Positions 1 through 9,768 are shown, counted from the first letter of the stretch. The stretch is 64,000 bases of DNA from Clostridia bacterium (GCA_017463105.1 JAFTPU010000003.1:1-64000); one strand, 5' to 3'. Program-made: numbers and translations. The notes: a model not told the origin generated them from the sequence alone.

Positions 1-621
1 ATCGTCTCCGTGGATTCGGAAACGATCACGATGAGCGCGACGGACGGCACCTCGCGTTCGGTCGATTATCGCGTAATGCGTACGGACGCGGCGATCAACC
101 ACGGCAACTCGGGCGGCGGGCTTTTCAATGCGAAGGGCGAGCTGATCGGTATCAATAACGCCAAAAACGTGGAGGACGACACGGATAACATGGGCTACGC
201 CCTGCCGATCACGAACGTAAAATATCTTTTGGAAAATATGTGGGCAAACAGAACGGAGACGGAGGCGGGCTACGTAAAACGCGCATGGTTGGGCGTGGAA
301 ACGTATATCGATTCCTCGAAAGCGGAGATGAAAAACGGCAAGCTGGAGCTTACGGAAACCTTCGTGGTATCGAAAGTATTGGGTACGGGTGCGGCGAGCG
401 CAAGCACGGACGAGACGAAAAGCCTGAAAACGGGCGACGTGTTCAAATCGGTGACGATCGGCGGAGAAACCACGGTACTCACTCGCCGCTATCAGCTTGG
501 CGATCTGATGTTGAAGATACGCAAAGGGGATACGGTCACGTTCGGGGTCGTCCGCGACGGCGTAGAGACGGATATCGCGATCACGTTCGATTCCGACGAT
601 CATTTCGTGGTATACGGATAA
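1..621 (+). CDS. HtrA/DegP-like serine protease, C-terminal part (5' truncated by window edge)
   Basis: Trypsin-like (S1C, HtrA family) protease that would degrade or refold damaged proteins at the cell envelope. The reading frame is open from base 1, so the N-terminus, the signal or membrane anchor and the catalytic His and Asp lie outside the window. What is seen is the catalytic serine motif GNSGGGL near 110-130, followed by the usual substrate-pocket strand (GELIGINN). After it come about 130 residues in the position of a PDZ domain. That domain is weakly conserved by eye; a KTGDVFKSV stretch resembles the PDZ core. Stop at 619-621, followed by a bidirectional terminator. Family assignment is firm; the exact orthologue (htrA, degP or htpA type) is not. 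Confidence 0.85.
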   Translation: MVSVDSETITMSATDGTSRSVDYRVMRTDAAINHGNSGGGLFNAKGELIGINNAKNVEDDTDNMGYALPITNVKYLLENMWANRTETEAGYVKRAWLGVETYIDSSKAEMKNGKLELTETFVVSKVLGTGAASASTDETKSLKTGDVFKSVTIGGETTVLTRRYQLGDLMLKIRKGDTVTFGVVRDGVETDIAITFDSDDHFVVYG

Positions 622-665
622 CCGTCCGCAGAAGGATTTTTAAGCGACGGATAAACGAAAAAGCA

Positions 666-693
666 ACCACCCGACGGGGCGCCGTCGGGTGGT
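666..693. terminator. Bidirectional intrinsic terminator
   Basis: Perfect 12-bp stem (666-677 with 682-693) with a GGCG loop. It lies between the convergent protease and rubrerythrin genes. Read on the minus strand the stem is followed by a T-rich run (from the AAAAAGC at 659-665); on the plus strand the tail is only CGTTT. Confidence 0.8.
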
Positions 694-724
694 CGTTTAT
701 GAAATTGTGGAGGGTATAATTAAA

Positions 725-1366
725 TTAATAATTTTCCGCTCTTACCTGGAAATATGCCTGAGGGTGCGCGCAAACGGGGCACACTTCGGGCGCTTTTTTA
801 CCGACTACGATATGACCGCAGTTCGAGCACTGCCATACCGCGTCGCCGTCCTTGGAGAATACGAGGTCGCCTTTCACGTTTGCAAGAAGCTTTCTGTATC
901 TGTCCTCGTGTTCCTTTTCGATCGCCGCTACGCCGTCGAACAGCTCCGCGATTTTGTCGAAGCCTTCTTCACGCGCGACTTTCGCAAATTCGTGATACAT
1001 ATCCGTCCATTCGTAGTTTTCGCCTTCCGCCGCCGCAAGCAGGTTTTCCGCCGTGGAGGAAATCTCGCCGCCGTTCAAAAGCTTGAACCAGATCTTCGCG
1101 TGCTCCTGTTCGTTCTTCGCCGTTTCTTCGAAGATCGCCGCGATCTGCACGAAGCCTTCCTTTCTCGCCTTGCTCGCGAAATAGGTGTACTTGTTTCTCG
1201 CCTGCGATTCGCCTGCGAACGCGGTCTGCAAATTCGCTTCCGTTCTCGAACCTTTCAAAACGGGCTTCTCTTCAAACTGACCCGACTGCTTGCAAACGGG
1301 GCACACTTCGGGCGCTTTGTCGCCTTCCGCTACGTAGTGACATACCTTACATTCGAATTTTTTCAT
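725..1366 (-). CDS. Rubrerythrin with rubredoxin-type Cys4 sites at both ends
   Basis: Cytosolic non-heme iron peroxidase that reduces H2O2 to water in anaerobes. The 213-residue protein has a rubredoxin-like CxxC...CxxC iron site at the N-terminus (Cys6, 9, 22, 25) and a second at the C-terminus (Cys180, 183, 196, 199). Between them is a four-helix di-iron domain with ExxH-type ligands (EQEH and EKEH, plus upstream Glu residues). Classical rubrerythrin carries only the C-terminal rubredoxin and reverse rubrerythrin only the N-terminal one, so this form has both. Monocistronic, with its own strong promoter and a shared terminator downstream. The start ATG is at 1364-1366, preceded on the minus strand by a purine-rich AAAGAGG site. 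Confidence 0.95.
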   Translation of the reverse strand: MKKFECKVCHYVAEGDKAPEVCPVCKQSGQFEEKPVLKGSRTEANLQTAFAGESQARNKYTYFASKARKEGFVQIAAIFEETAKNEQEHAKIWFKLLNGGEISSTAENLLAAAEGENYEWTDMYHEFAKVAREEGFDKIAELFDGVAAIEKEHEDRYRKLLANVKGDLVFSKDGDAVWQCSNCGHIVVGKKAPEVCPVCAHPQAYFQVRAENY

Positions 1367-1388
1367 AACCCTTTACCTCTTTTTATTT

Positions 1389-1402
1389 GTCCTTATTAGG
1401 AC
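1389..1402. promoter_or_regulatory. Palindrome in rubrerythrin leader (possible operator)
   Basis: GTCCT-TATT-AGGAC, 5-bp perfect arms, about 13-27 nt downstream of the predicted rubrerythrin transcription start. Its position suggests an operator or leader hairpin. It does not match the PerR box consensus, so no regulator is named. Confidence 0.35.
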
Positions 1403-1423
1403 TTAGTTTTATTAACTGATAAT

Positions 1424-1452
1424 AGTATAATATAAAAAAATATATTTGTCAA
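1424..1452 (-). promoter_or_regulatory. Sigma-A-type promoter of rubrerythrin
   Basis: On the minus strand: TTGACA (1452-1447), 17-nt A/T-only spacer, TATACT (1429-1424). Perfect -35 box and optimal spacing. Confidence 0.8.
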
Positions 1453-1588
1453 TAGTTTTGAGGAAAATTTTTGAAAAATTTTAAAAATTTTTTTCGGCGG
1501 ATATTTTCCGTCTTTTTTTATAAACGGAAAGGGAAAGAGGGATACTGTTAAAAGCAGGTGAAAAAACGGCGCGGGGCTTGTTTACGGC

Positions 1589-1617
1589 TTGACTCGCGAG
1601 AGGGAAACTATTATAAT
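1589..1617 (+). promoter_or_regulatory. Sigma-A-type promoter of cardiolipin synthase
   Basis: TTGACT (1589-1594), 17-nt spacer, TATAAT (1612-1617). The start codon follows 22 nt later, after a TAGGAG ribosome-binding site at 1626-1631. Confidence 0.75.
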
Positions 1618-1639
1618 ATATAACGTAGGAGCATAAAAG

Positions 1640-3226
1640 ATGAGAAAGCTGAGTAAAAGAAAAAAGAAATGGATAGAGCGGACGGTTGCCAACGACAGAA
1701 GCTATAAGATCGTTCTGTACAATCGTTTTTTTCTCTTTTTGCTGGCGGTTTTGTGGCAATTGGTCGGTTACGCGCTGTTGATATTGGCGTTCGCGTACGA
1801 TTCGACGATCGGCGCGACGGTACAGCTTGTCGTCGGCGTGCTTGCGATCCTGTTCGTTTTGCGGATCATTAACAGAAACGAACGCCCGTCCTCTAAGCTT
1901 AGTTGGATCATACTTATTCTGATATTCCCCGTATTCGGCGTGCCGACGTATCTGTTCAGCGGCGGGGGCAGACCTACGCGCGATATGCGGAAAAAAATCG
2001 CGCGAGCGAAAGCGGAAAATAACAAACGCCTCGAAAAAGAAGACGCGATAAACGAAGAGACACGCTCCCGCGAGAACGCGATCTCGCGCTATCTGTCCGT
2101 GTGCGGAGGGTATCCCGTTTATAAAAGCGGTACGATTGATTATTATAAGTGCGGGGAGGAGGCTTTCCCCGAGATGCTTGCCGCGTTGGAAAAGGCGGAA
2201 AAATTCATTCTCGTGGAATATTTCATCATCGCGCACGGGAAAATGTGGAACGAGATACTGAAACGGCTTGTGGAAAAGGCGATGCAGGGCGTACGGGTGC
2301 GTATTATCTACGACGATTTCGGGTGCATGGTAACGCTGCCGCCGAAATACGAGCTGTACCTCGAAAGTCTGCACGAGAATATAAAATGTATGACCTTTAA
2401 CGACGTCGTACCCTTTTTCTCCGTGCGTATGAATAACCGCGATCACAGAAAAATGCTGGTGATCGACGGCAAGGTCGCCTTTACGGGCGGGATCAATCTC
2501 GCCGACGAATATATCAACGAAAAGGAACGCTTCGGCTATTGGAAGGATTCCGCGTTGAAGATCACGGGCGCGGCGGTAAACTCATTCACGGAAATGTTCT
2601 TTTATATGTGGAACGCATTCAGAAAGGACAAGGAAGAGCTCAGGGAGTATATCCTGCCGCAGGAAACGGAAAAGGAAACGGGTATCGTGATCCACCCGTA
2701 CGACGATTCACCCCTCGATAATATCAGCGTGGGCGAGTCCGCGTACGTCGATCTGATCAACCGCGCAAGCAAGAGCGTATGGATATTCACGCCGTATTTG
2801 GTGTTGGACGATTTCCTGCGTGCGTCGCTGTGTCAGGCGGCGCTTCGCGGGGTGGACGTGCGTATCGTCACGCCCGGTATCCCCGATAAAAAAACGGTAT
2901 ATCGGCTTACCCGCGCGAACTACGCGCCGCTTATGAAATCGGGCGTAAAGATATACGAATACGCCCCGGGATTTATCCACGCGAAAAGCATGGTGTGCGA
3001 CGGGGAAGCGGCGATCGTCGGCACAATCAATCTCGATTACAGAAGCCTGTATCATCATTTCGAGAACGCCGTGTATTTTTCGGGCTGTAAAGCGGTGGAC
3101 GAAGTCAAGCGCGATTGCGAGGAAACGTTTGCGATATCGAAATTATGCACGCCCGAAAACACGAAACGGGGCTTTTTCGGCAAGCTCATCGATTCGATGC
3201 TCCGCGTGTTTGAAACGCTACTTTAA
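1640..3226 (+). CDS. cls: Cardiolipin synthase (phospholipase D family)
   Basis: Membrane enzyme joining two phosphatidylglycerol molecules into cardiolipin plus glycerol. The 528-residue protein is close to the usual bacterial Cls length. The N-terminus carries two hydrophobic segments (about residues 30-60 and 75-105, the latter ending in a PxxGxxxYL-like stretch typical of PLDNc_N). Two HxKxxxxD catalytic motifs follow, near residue 268 (HRKMLVID) and residue 447 (HAKSMVCD), each with the downstream GxxN segment. ATG at 1640 is chosen because a TAGGAG site lies 8 nt upstream. The small zinc-ribbon gene follows 16 nt later and probably shares the transcript. Confidence 0.93.
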   Translation: MRKLSKRKKKWIERTVANDRSYKIVLYNRFFLFLLAVLWQLVGYALLILAFAYDSTIGATVQLVVGVLAILFVLRIINRNERPSSKLSWIILILIFPVFGVPTYLFSGGGRPTRDMRKKIARAKAENNKRLEKEDAINEETRSRENAISRYLSVCGGYPVYKSGTIDYYKCGEEAFPEMLAALEKAEKFILVEYFIIAHGKMWNEILKRLVEKAMQGVRVRIIYDDFGCMVTLPPKYELYLESLHENIKCMTFNDVVPFFSVRMNNRDHRKMLVIDGKVAFTGGINLADEYINEKERFGYWKDSALKITGAAVNSFTEMFFYMWNAFRKDKEELREYILPQETEKETGIVIHPYDDSPLDNISVGESAYVDLINRASKSVWIFTPYLVLDDFLRASLCQAALRGVDVRIVTPGIPDKKTVYRLTRANYAPLMKSGVKIYEYAPGFIHAKSMVCDGEAAIVGTINLDYRSLYHHFENAVYFSGCKAVDEVKRDCEETFAISKLCTPENTKRGFFGKLIDSMLRVFETLL

Positions 3227-3242
3227 ACGAAAGAGGATTTTT

Positions 3243-3569
3243 ATGAGTAAACAGACCAGACAACAGAAAAAGGAAGAAGAGAAACGCATCATCGCGGAAA
3301 TGGAAGAGGCTCTGCGGGAAACCAAGGGCGAAAGCGGGGCGCAACAGCCTGACAGCGAGGAAAAGGTGCGTAAAAGCGTTTACGCCACCGAGCCCGAGAA
3401 GATACATTGCCGTCGTTGTAAAACGTTGATGGAGAACGGAGTCTGTCCCACCTGCGGATATAAAATGTACGTGCCCATGGACGAGAAAAAGCGGAACAAA
3501 ATACGGTTTATCGCGGCGATCGTTCTCGTCGTGATCGGCGTTATCGTCTTTGCAATTTCGAAAATGTAA
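3243..3569 (+). CDS. Small zinc-ribbon protein with C-terminal membrane anchor
   Basis: Not assigned to a named family. The 108-residue protein begins with a highly charged Lys/Glu/Gln helix (residues 1-50). A CRRC...CPTC zinc ribbon follows (about residues 56-75), and one hydrophobic segment ends the protein (about 86-105). The charged half and ribbon should therefore face the cytoplasm, with a tail anchor. ATG at 3243 is supported by an AGAGGA site 7 nt upstream and falls just after the cls stop, so co-transcription with cls is likely. A terminator follows. Confidence 0.75.
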   Translation: MSKQTRQQKKEEEKRIIAEMEEALRETKGESGAQQPDSEEKVRKSVYATEPEKIHCRRCKTLMENGVCPTCGYKMYVPMDEKKRNKIRFIAAIVLVVIGVIVFAISKM

Positions 3570-3581
3570 AAATATCGTCTC

Positions 3582-3610
3582 AAAACGCACTCGACCGAGT
3601 GCGTTTTTTT
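3582..3610 (+). terminator. Intrinsic terminator after cls unit
   Basis: 8-bp stem (3586-3593 with 3596-3603) with a 2-nt loop, flanked by AAAA and a run of seven T. The GAGTGC arm superficially recalls CIRCE, but the loop is 2 nt rather than 9 and the T-run marks it as a terminator. Confidence 0.8.
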
Positions 3611-3705
3611 GTTGCCCGTAAAAAAGTTTTTTACGAATAGTTTAAAAGGTAAAAAATAAGTTTACAAATAAAGCGAAAAGAAAAAAACGATAAGGAGTTA
3701 TGGTT

Positions 3706-6300
3706 ATGGATATGAGAAAGTTTACGGAAAAATCGGCGGCGGCTTTGCAAAAGGCGCAGTCCGTTGCGCGCGAATACGGCAATCAGGAAATCGGGCAAGT
3801 ACACCTTTTGTACGCGCTCGTTACGGCGGACGAAGGCTTGATAGGACAGCTTTTGCAAAAAATGCAGAAGGATTTGAAGGCGATAGAGGAGGATGCGCTC
3901 GCCGAAATCTCCCGTCTGCCGAAAGTGAGCGGCGGGGAGCAATACCTTTCCCGCGCGCTGGCGCAAGCGATCGAGGCGGGCGAAAAACAGGCGGAGAAGA
4001 TGGGCGACGGCTATCTTTCCGTCGAACACCTTTTTTACGGTCTGACGGAAGCGCCCGACGAGAAGATCAAGAAGATATTCAAAACGTACGGGATCGAGCA
4101 GAACGCGTTTATGCAAGCGCTCGCGAGCGTGCGCGGAAGCCGTCGGGTGGATAGCGAAAATCCCGAGGACACGTACGACGTGCTCAATAAATACGGCGTC
4201 GATCTCGTGGAAAAGGCGCGCTTGCAGAAGATCGACCCCGTGATCGGGCGGGACGAGGAGATCCGAAACGTGGTGCGTATCTTATCGAGAAAGACGAAGA
4301 ACAATCCCGTGCTGATCGGCGAAGCGGGCGTCGGGAAAACGGCGATCGCGGAGGGGCTTGCCATTCGTATCATGAAAGGCGACGTTCCCGATTCGCTGAA
4401 AGACCGCAAGGTGTTTTCCCTCGATATCGGCGCGCTGATCGCGGGCGCGAAGTTTCGCGGGGAGTTCGAGGAACGGCTCAAAGCCGTGCTTGCCGAGGTG
4501 AAAAAGAGCGAGGGCGGTATTATTCTGTTCATAGACGAGCTGCACACGATCGTGGGCGCGGGTAAGGCGGACGGTGCGATGGACGCGGGGAATCTTTTGA
4601 AACCCATGTTGGCGCGCGGCGAATTGCACTGTATCGGCGCGACCACCTTAGACGAATACCGCAAATATATCGAAAAGGATCCCGCGCTGGAAAGACGGTT
4701 CCAACCCGTACTCGTCGCCGAGCCGACGGTGGAGGACACGATTTCCATTCTGCGCGGCTTGAAAGAGCGGTACGAAGTGTATCACGGCGTGAAGATACAG
4801 GACAACGCCCTGATCGCGGCGGCGACCCTGTCCGACAGATATATCACGGACAGATTTTTGCCCGACAAGGCGATCGACCTCGTGGACGAGGCGTGCGCAC
4901 TGATCAAGACGGAAATGCAGTCGATGCCTTCCGAAATGGACGAGATCGCACGGAAGATCATGCAACTTGAAATAGAACAGAACGCCTTAAAGAAAGAAAC
5001 GGACGCGCTTTCCCTTTCCCACCTCCAAGAGATCGAAAAGGAGCTTTCCGAAAACCGCGCGCAATACGCGCAGATGAAGGCGAAATGGGAGAACGAGAAA
5101 AATTCGATCGGCAAGGTGCAAAAGCTTCGCGAGGAGCTGGAAGCGGCGAACGCGAAGCTGGAAAAGGCGCAAAGAGCGTACGATTTGCAAACGGCTTCCG
5201 AGTTGCAATACGGCAAAATTCCCGAACTGAAGAAACAGCTCGAGGAATGTGAAAAACAAGGAACGGCGGGGGCAGGTACGCGTTCAAACGCCTTGCTCCG
5301 CGATCACGTGAGCGAGGAGGAGATCGCCCGTATCGTCGCGCGGTGGACGGGTATACCCGTCGCCAAGCTGATGGAGGGCGAAAGAGAGAAACTGCTCAGA
5401 TTGGACGATACGCTCCACGAACGGGTGATCGGTCAGGACGAAGCGGTCGAAGCGGTGGCGAACGCGATCCTGCGTTCCCGCGCGGGAATCGCCGACCCCA
5501 ACCGCCCGATCGGCTCGTTCCTGTTCCTCGGTCCCACGGGCGTGGGGAAAACGGAGCTTGCGAAAACGCTAGCGCGCGCGCTGTTCGACGACGAGAAGAA
5601 CATGGTGCGTATCGATATGAGCGAGTATATGGAAAAATACTCGGTGTCGAGGCTTATCGGCGCGCCTCCGGGATACGTGGGCTACGACGAGGGCGGTCAG
5701 CTTACCGAGGCGGTGCGGAGAAAACCGTACAGCGTCGTTTTGTTCGACGAAGTCGAAAAGGCGCACCCCGACGTATTCAACGTGTTGTTGCAGGTATTGG
5801 ACGACGGCAGGATCACGGACGGACAGGGCAGGACGGTCGATTTTAAAAACACCGTCATCATTCTCACCTCCAATCTCGGTTCGTCGGCGATCCTCGAAGG
5901 GATCGAATACGACGGCACGCTCTCGGAAAACGCGAAAGCGGAGGTCGGACGGCTGTTGAAGGCGTCCTTCCGACCCGAATTTCTGAACAGATTGGACGAA
6001 ACGGTGTTCTTTAAGCCGCTCACCAAAGAACAGGTCGGCAGGATCGTGCGCCTGCTTGCGGGCGATCTCACCCGCCGTTTGCAGGAGAAACAGTTGAAGC
6101 TGATCTTGACGGACGAAGCGGTGCGCAAGATCATCGACAGCGGCTACGACCCCGTGTACGGCGCAAGACCGTTGAAACGGTATATGCAGCACACGCTCGA
6201 AACGATGCTGGCGAAGCGGATCTTGTCGGGAGATCTTACGGCGGGCGATACGCTCACCGTAACGGTGAAGGACGACGCTTTGACGGTGGAGAAATCGTAA
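3706..6300 (+). CDS. clpB: ATP-dependent chaperone ClpB
   Basis: Hexameric AAA+ disaggregase that pulls polypeptides out of aggregates together with DnaK/DnaJ (encoded at 57684-60841). About 864 residues, the normal length. Order: Clp N-domain (1-145), AAA1 with Walker A GEAGVGKT near residue 205, coiled-coil middle domain (about 390-520) that distinguishes ClpB from ClpA/ClpC, AAA2 with GPTGVGKT near 608, and a C-terminal D2-small domain. In-frame ATGs occur at 3700, 3706 and 3712; AAGGAG at 3692-3697 best fits 3706 (8-nt spacer). No CIRCE or CtsR-like repeat is visible upstream, and no clear -35/-10 pair was found, so its heat regulation is unresolved. Confidence 0.97.
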   Translation: MDMRKFTEKSAAALQKAQSVAREYGNQEIGQVHLLYALVTADEGLIGQLLQKMQKDLKAIEEDALAEISRLPKVSGGEQYLSRALAQAIEAGEKQAEKMGDGYLSVEHLFYGLTEAPDEKIKKIFKTYGIEQNAFMQALASVRGSRRVDSENPEDTYDVLNKYGVDLVEKARLQKIDPVIGRDEEIRNVVRILSRKTKNNPVLIGEAGVGKTAIAEGLAIRIMKGDVPDSLKDRKVFSLDIGALIAGAKFRGEFEERLKAVLAEVKKSEGGIILFIDELHTIVGAGKADGAMDAGNLLKPMLARGELHCIGATTLDEYRKYIEKDPALERRFQPVLVAEPTVEDTISILRGLKERYEVYHGVKIQDNALIAAATLSDRYITDRFLPDKAIDLVDEACALIKTEMQSMPSEMDEIARKIMQLEIEQNALKKETDALSLSHLQEIEKELSENRAQYAQMKAKWENEKNSIGKVQKLREELEAANAKLEKAQRAYDLQTASELQYGKIPELKKQLEECEKQGTAGAGTRSNALLRDHVSEEEIARIVARWTGIPVAKLMEGEREKLLRLDDTLHERVIGQDEAVEAVANAILRSRAGIADPNRPIGSFLFLGPTGVGKTELAKTLARALFDDEKNMVRIDMSEYMEKYSVSRLIGAPPGYVGYDEGGQLTEAVRRKPYSVVLFDEVEKAHPDVFNVLLQVLDDGRITDGQGRTVDFKNTVIILTSNLGSSAILEGIEYDGTLSENAKAEVGRLLKASFRPEFLNRLDETVFFKPLTKEQVGRIVRLLAGDLTRRLQEKQLKLILTDEAVRKIIDSGYDPVYGARPLKRYMQHTLETMLAKRILSGDLTAGDTLTVTVKDDALTVEKS

Positions 6301-6308
6301 ACGGCTTT

Positions 6309-6350
6309 ACCTGCCCGAACGGCTTTCCGTTCGGGCAGGTATTCTTTTTT
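6309..6350 (+). terminator. Intrinsic terminator of clpB
   Basis: Long stem (ACCTGCCCGAACGG at 6309-6322 pairs with the segment ending at 6340), followed by ATTCTTTTTT. Confidence 0.85.
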
Positions 6351-6382
6351 GGAAAAAATCCGAACAAATTTTCGATTTTTTA

Positions 6383-6411
6383 TTTACAAGATTCTCCGTT
6401 TATGTTATAAT
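6383..6411 (+). promoter_or_regulatory. Promoter of yhaO-yhaN predicting a leaderless transcript
   Basis: TTTACA (6383-6388), exact 17-nt spacer, TATAAT (6406-6411). The ATG of yhaO begins at 6418, 7 nt past the -10, which is where transcription should start. No ribosome-binding site precedes that ATG. Confidence 0.75.
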
Positions 6412-6417
6412 AAAACT

Positions 6418-7488
6418 ATGAGTATTAAAATCATACACACGGCGGATATCCATATCGGCTCGGCGCTCAAAGGGTTGCCGAGCGATAAAAGCGCGCTCCG
6501 TAAAGCGGAGATACTCGACGGCTTCCGCCGTCTTTGCACGTATGCGAAAGAGACGGGCGTCGCCGCCGTGCTGATCGCGGGGGACCTTTTCGACGAGAAC
6601 AAAACGGCGCGGCATATCCGCAGGGAGACCCTCGCCGTGATCGCCGCCGCAAGCCCCGTGCGTTTTTTCTACGCTTCGGGAAATCACGACGACGAGTTCG
6701 ACGCGACGGACGAGTTGCCGAATAATCTTTTCACCTTTTCGCAAAACCACGCTTTTCAAAGCTACGAGCTGGGCGGGGGGATCCGCATCACGGGGATCGA
6801 TACGAAAAATCTTTCTCCCGCGGCGTTTTCGACGCTTTCGCTTTCGCCCGAAAATTATAATATCGTCGTCATGCACGGGGATATCAACGGGGAGATACCT
6901 CTGCCTCGTTTGCAGAACAGATTCGTCGACTATCTCGCGCTCGGGCATATCCACAAGCCGATGCGGGAAACGGAGCGGCTGGATTCGCGCGGGCGGTACC
7001 GCTACTGCGGCTGCCTCGAGGGGCGCGGTTTCGACGAGCTCGGCGATCGCGGTTTTTTCCTTCTGGAGATCGCGGACGGAGCGTTGGAGCGGGAAAAATT
7101 CCTTTCGCTCGCCACGCGGAAAACGGTGGAGGCGCGCGTGGATATATCCGCATGCAACAGCTATTTCGACGTGGAAAACTCCGTGCTTTCCGCCCTTGGA
7201 GGCGTTTCGGAAAAAGATCTTGTAAAAGCGGTGCTTTGCGGTCGGCATAAGGCGGGCTTGCGCAAGGATATTTCTTTACTCGTTTCGCGGTTGAACGAAA
7301 GATTTTTCTTCGCCAAAGCGGAGGACGAAAGCCGTATCGCACTCGACCCGCACGAGTTCGAAAACGATCTCACCGAACGGGGGGAATTTGTAAGAGAGGC
7401 GGGCAGGTACGAGATGAAAGCCGATTTTTTGAGCGAAGTGCTCGAGGTGGGCTTGAAAGCGTTGAGCGGGGAGGAGATCGACTTATGA
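6418..7488 (+). CDS. yhaO: DNA repair exonuclease subunit, YhaO/SbcD-like metallophosphoesterase
   Basis: Mre11/SbcD-type nuclease subunit expected to act with the ATPase encoded immediately downstream on broken or hairpin DNA ends. 356 residues. The calcineurin-like metal motifs are visible: DIHIGS near residue 10, AGDLFDE near 50-56, GNHDDE near 87, and the HGD and GHIH motifs in the middle. The start at 6418 gives the canonical MSIKIIHTADIH N-terminus. It sits directly behind a promoter with no ribosome-binding site. The stop overlaps the ATG of yhaN by 4 nt (ATGA), so the two are translationally coupled. Confidence 0.9.
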   Translation: MSIKIIHTADIHIGSALKGLPSDKSALRKAEILDGFRRLCTYAKETGVAAVLIAGDLFDENKTARHIRRETLAVIAAASPVRFFYASGNHDDEFDATDELPNNLFTFSQNHAFQSYELGGGIRITGIDTKNLSPAAFSTLSLSPENYNIVVMHGDINGEIPLPRLQNRFVDYLALGHIHKPMRETERLDSRGRYRYCGCLEGRGFDELGDRGFFLLEIADGALEREKFLSLATRKTVEARVDISACNSYFDVENSVLSALGGVSEKDLVKAVLCGRHKAGLRKDISLLVSRLNERFFFAKAEDESRIALDPHEFENDLTERGEFVREAGRYEMKADFLSEVLEVGLKALSGEEIDL

Positions 7489-9731
7489 AGCTTCTTTCCT
7501 GTAATATCGCGGGGTTTGGAAAATTCGTCAACGCCGCGTTCGATCTGTCCTCGCCGATCACCTGCGTGAAAGGGGATAACGGCTGGGGCAAAACCACGCT
7601 CGCCGATTTTATCGGCAGTATGCTGTACGGGCTCGACGGCGGGCGCACGAGATCCGTTTCGGGGAACGATCGGCTCCGCTACGAGCCGTGGTCGGGCGCG
7701 CGCTTCGGCGGCTCGCTCACCTTTTTATATGCGGGCAGGACTTATCGCGTAGAACGTTTTTTCGGCAGGACCGCGGGCGGGGATACCGTCAGGGTCTACG
7801 ATAAAAACAATATGCTTTGTTACGATTTCGGCGATAAATGCGAGCGGCTGGGCGAAACGCTGTTCGGGGTCGACAGAGAGAGCTTCGAGCGCACAGCGTA
7901 TATCCCGCAGGGCGGGCAGGGCGCGGGCGCGATACCCGAGGATATCCGCGCGAAGCTGCTTGCGCTTCTGAGTGCGGACGGGGACAAAGAGGGTGCGTCC
8001 GACGCGGTCGCGAGGCTGGACGCGGCGGAACGGGCTTTGCGCGCGAAACGCCGTCCCGCCAAGGGAAGGCTGGACGAGCTCGACGACAGGCTCGCGTATC
8101 TGCAAGCGCAGAAAACCGATTGCCGTCGCGCGGCGGAACGTGCGGAGGAATTGCAAAGACAAACGGCGGAACACGCCCGTCGGTTGGCGTATTTAAAAGC
8201 GGAGATAAGAAAGCTGTCCGCGCTTGCGGAGGAGTACGCTCGGAAAAGCGAGCTGGCGGCGACCCGTGCGGCGCAGAACGAGATACGGACGAAATTTAAA
8301 GAGGCGCAAGCCCGACTTGCGGAGTTGGACGGGTTTTTCGGTGCGGCGGACCCCGCTACGGTGAATACGACGGGGCTGGAAACGGCGATCAAAGAATTTT
8401 ACGCGCTCAAAGAGGAGCTTGCAAACCTTGCGCCGCAAGCGGAGGAGGCGGCGCGAGCCACAAAGGAGAAACGGGCACTCGAGGCGCAGCTTGCCCAATG
8501 CGAAAGGACGTTGCAAAGCTACGAGCTGATGCGGGGCGAAACGCGTAAGGCGGCACAAGAGACAAAAGAGAATAAAAAAGAGGAACGGAAAAAGCGTCGT
8601 AAACACGGAAACGCGGGCTTCGGTCTGCTCCTCTCGCTTTTGCTTGCGCTGTTCGGTGCGACGCAGACGAAGTCGATCCCCGCGTTGGGGATAACTCTCC
8701 TTGTCGTCGGCGGACTCGGCTTGCTGTGCTGCGGCGTTACGTTGCTGCGTACGTCGGGCTCGTCTACGACCCGAAAAACGTCCGATTTTGCCGACGAAAC
8801 GGTGCGGGGGAACTATCTCGCCGCGCTTGCGGAGACGGAAGATCTGCGAAAAAAACTCGCGGCGTATCCGCTTGAGTCCGACGAACGTGCGGAAGCCTTC
8901 AAAAAATCGCTCGAAAGCAAGCGGGCGCGCGCGGACGCTTTGGAGACCGCGATCAAAAACTTTTTAAGTAATTTCCGTTTCGCGGAAGCGTACGATTACC
9001 GCGCTTCGCTCGCGAAAATCAAGGAAAACGCGGAGGCGTACGTACGGTTGAAGGCGGTCTGTGGCGAAAGCGAACGCAAGCTGAGCGCGTTCGCATTGCC
9101 CGCGGGCGCGGAAAACGAAACGGTGCAGATCACGAGCGCGGACGTAAACGAGATCCATTCGAGAAAAAACGCGCTCGAAAGAGAAAGAGAGGAAACGACG
9201 GCGACGCTTGCGGGCGTTTTGGCGCAAGCGGAAACGCAGGAAAAGCGCGCGGGGCAGCTTGCCGATATCGAAGCGGAGGAGGAGCGACTCGGCGAAGAAA
9301 AAGCCCGTCTCGAAAGACGGCTTTCGGCGATACGCACGGCGCGGGAGTTGCTCGTTCGCGCGCGGCATAATCTTGCCGCCCGCTATTTGGAGCCCGTCGA
9401 AAAAAAGGTGGCGGAATATGCGGAAACGTTGGGGTTTTCTTTGCATGCCCGTCCGAAATTTTCCGCCGACGGTACGCCCGTGCTCGAGGAGGAAGCGTGC
9501 TTGCGGAACACGGAATATTACAGTACGGGCTTGAAAGACCTTTTGTGGTTTTGCGTGCGGCTCGCGCTCGTCGAAACGCTGTATGCGGTGGACCCGCCGC
9601 CGCTGATACTCGACGACCCGTTCGTGAATCTCGACGATAAAACGACGGAAAGGGCGAAGTCGCTTGTAAAAGCGCTTTCGGGGAAATATCAAATCGTATA
9701 TTTCACCTGCAAAGAGGAGCGGAAATTATGA
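7485..9731 (+). CDS. yhaN: AAA ATPase, YhaN/SbcC-like DNA repair protein
   Basis: SMC/Rad50-like ATPase partner of YhaO. 748 residues. The N-terminal half-ATPase has Walker A (GDNGWGKTT) near residue 30. Long charged coiled-coil arms follow (about 165-370 and 430-640). They are interrupted by a hydrophobic stretch at roughly residues 380-421 that could form two membrane-crossing helices, a known feature of the YhaN type and absent from SbcC. The C-terminal half-ATPase has Walker B LILDDPFVNLDD near 705. It starts within the yhaO stop. The hydrophobic insert suggests membrane tethering (inference). Confidence 0.87.
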   Translation: MKLLSCNIAGFGKFVNAAFDLSSPITCVKGDNGWGKTTLADFIGSMLYGLDGGRTRSVSGNDRLRYEPWSGARFGGSLTFLYAGRTYRVERFFGRTAGGDTVRVYDKNNMLCYDFGDKCERLGETLFGVDRESFERTAYIPQGGQGAGAIPEDIRAKLLALLSADGDKEGASDAVARLDAAERALRAKRRPAKGRLDELDDRLAYLQAQKTDCRRAAERAEELQRQTAEHARRLAYLKAEIRKLSALAEEYARKSELAATRAAQNEIRTKFKEAQARLAELDGFFGAADPATVNTTGLETAIKEFYALKEELANLAPQAEEAARATKEKRALEAQLAQCERTLQSYELMRGETRKAAQETKENKKEERKKRRKHGNAGFGLLLSLLLALFGATQTKSIPALGITLLVVGGLGLLCCGVTLLRTSGSSTTRKTSDFADETVRGNYLAALAETEDLRKKLAAYPLESDERAEAFKKSLESKRARADALETAIKNFLSNFRFAEAYDYRASLAKIKENAEAYVRLKAVCGESERKLSAFALPAGAENETVQITSADVNEIHSRKNALEREREETTATLAGVLAQAETQEKRAGQLADIEAEEERLGEEKARLERRLSAIRTARELLVRARHNLAARYLEPVEKKVAEYAETLGFSLHARPKFSADGTPVLEEEACLRNTEYYSTGLKDLLWFCVRLALVETLYAVDPPPLILDDPFVNLDDKTTERAKSLVKALSGKYQIVYFTCKEERKL

Positions 9732-9768
9732 AATTTCCGTGAAAGGAGCGTTTTTCCGCTTCAAACGA

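Noticed and set aside
3582..3610. CIRCE-like palindrome upstream of clpB
   Set aside because: Loop is 2 nt instead of 9 and a seven-T run follows, so it is the terminator of the preceding gene.
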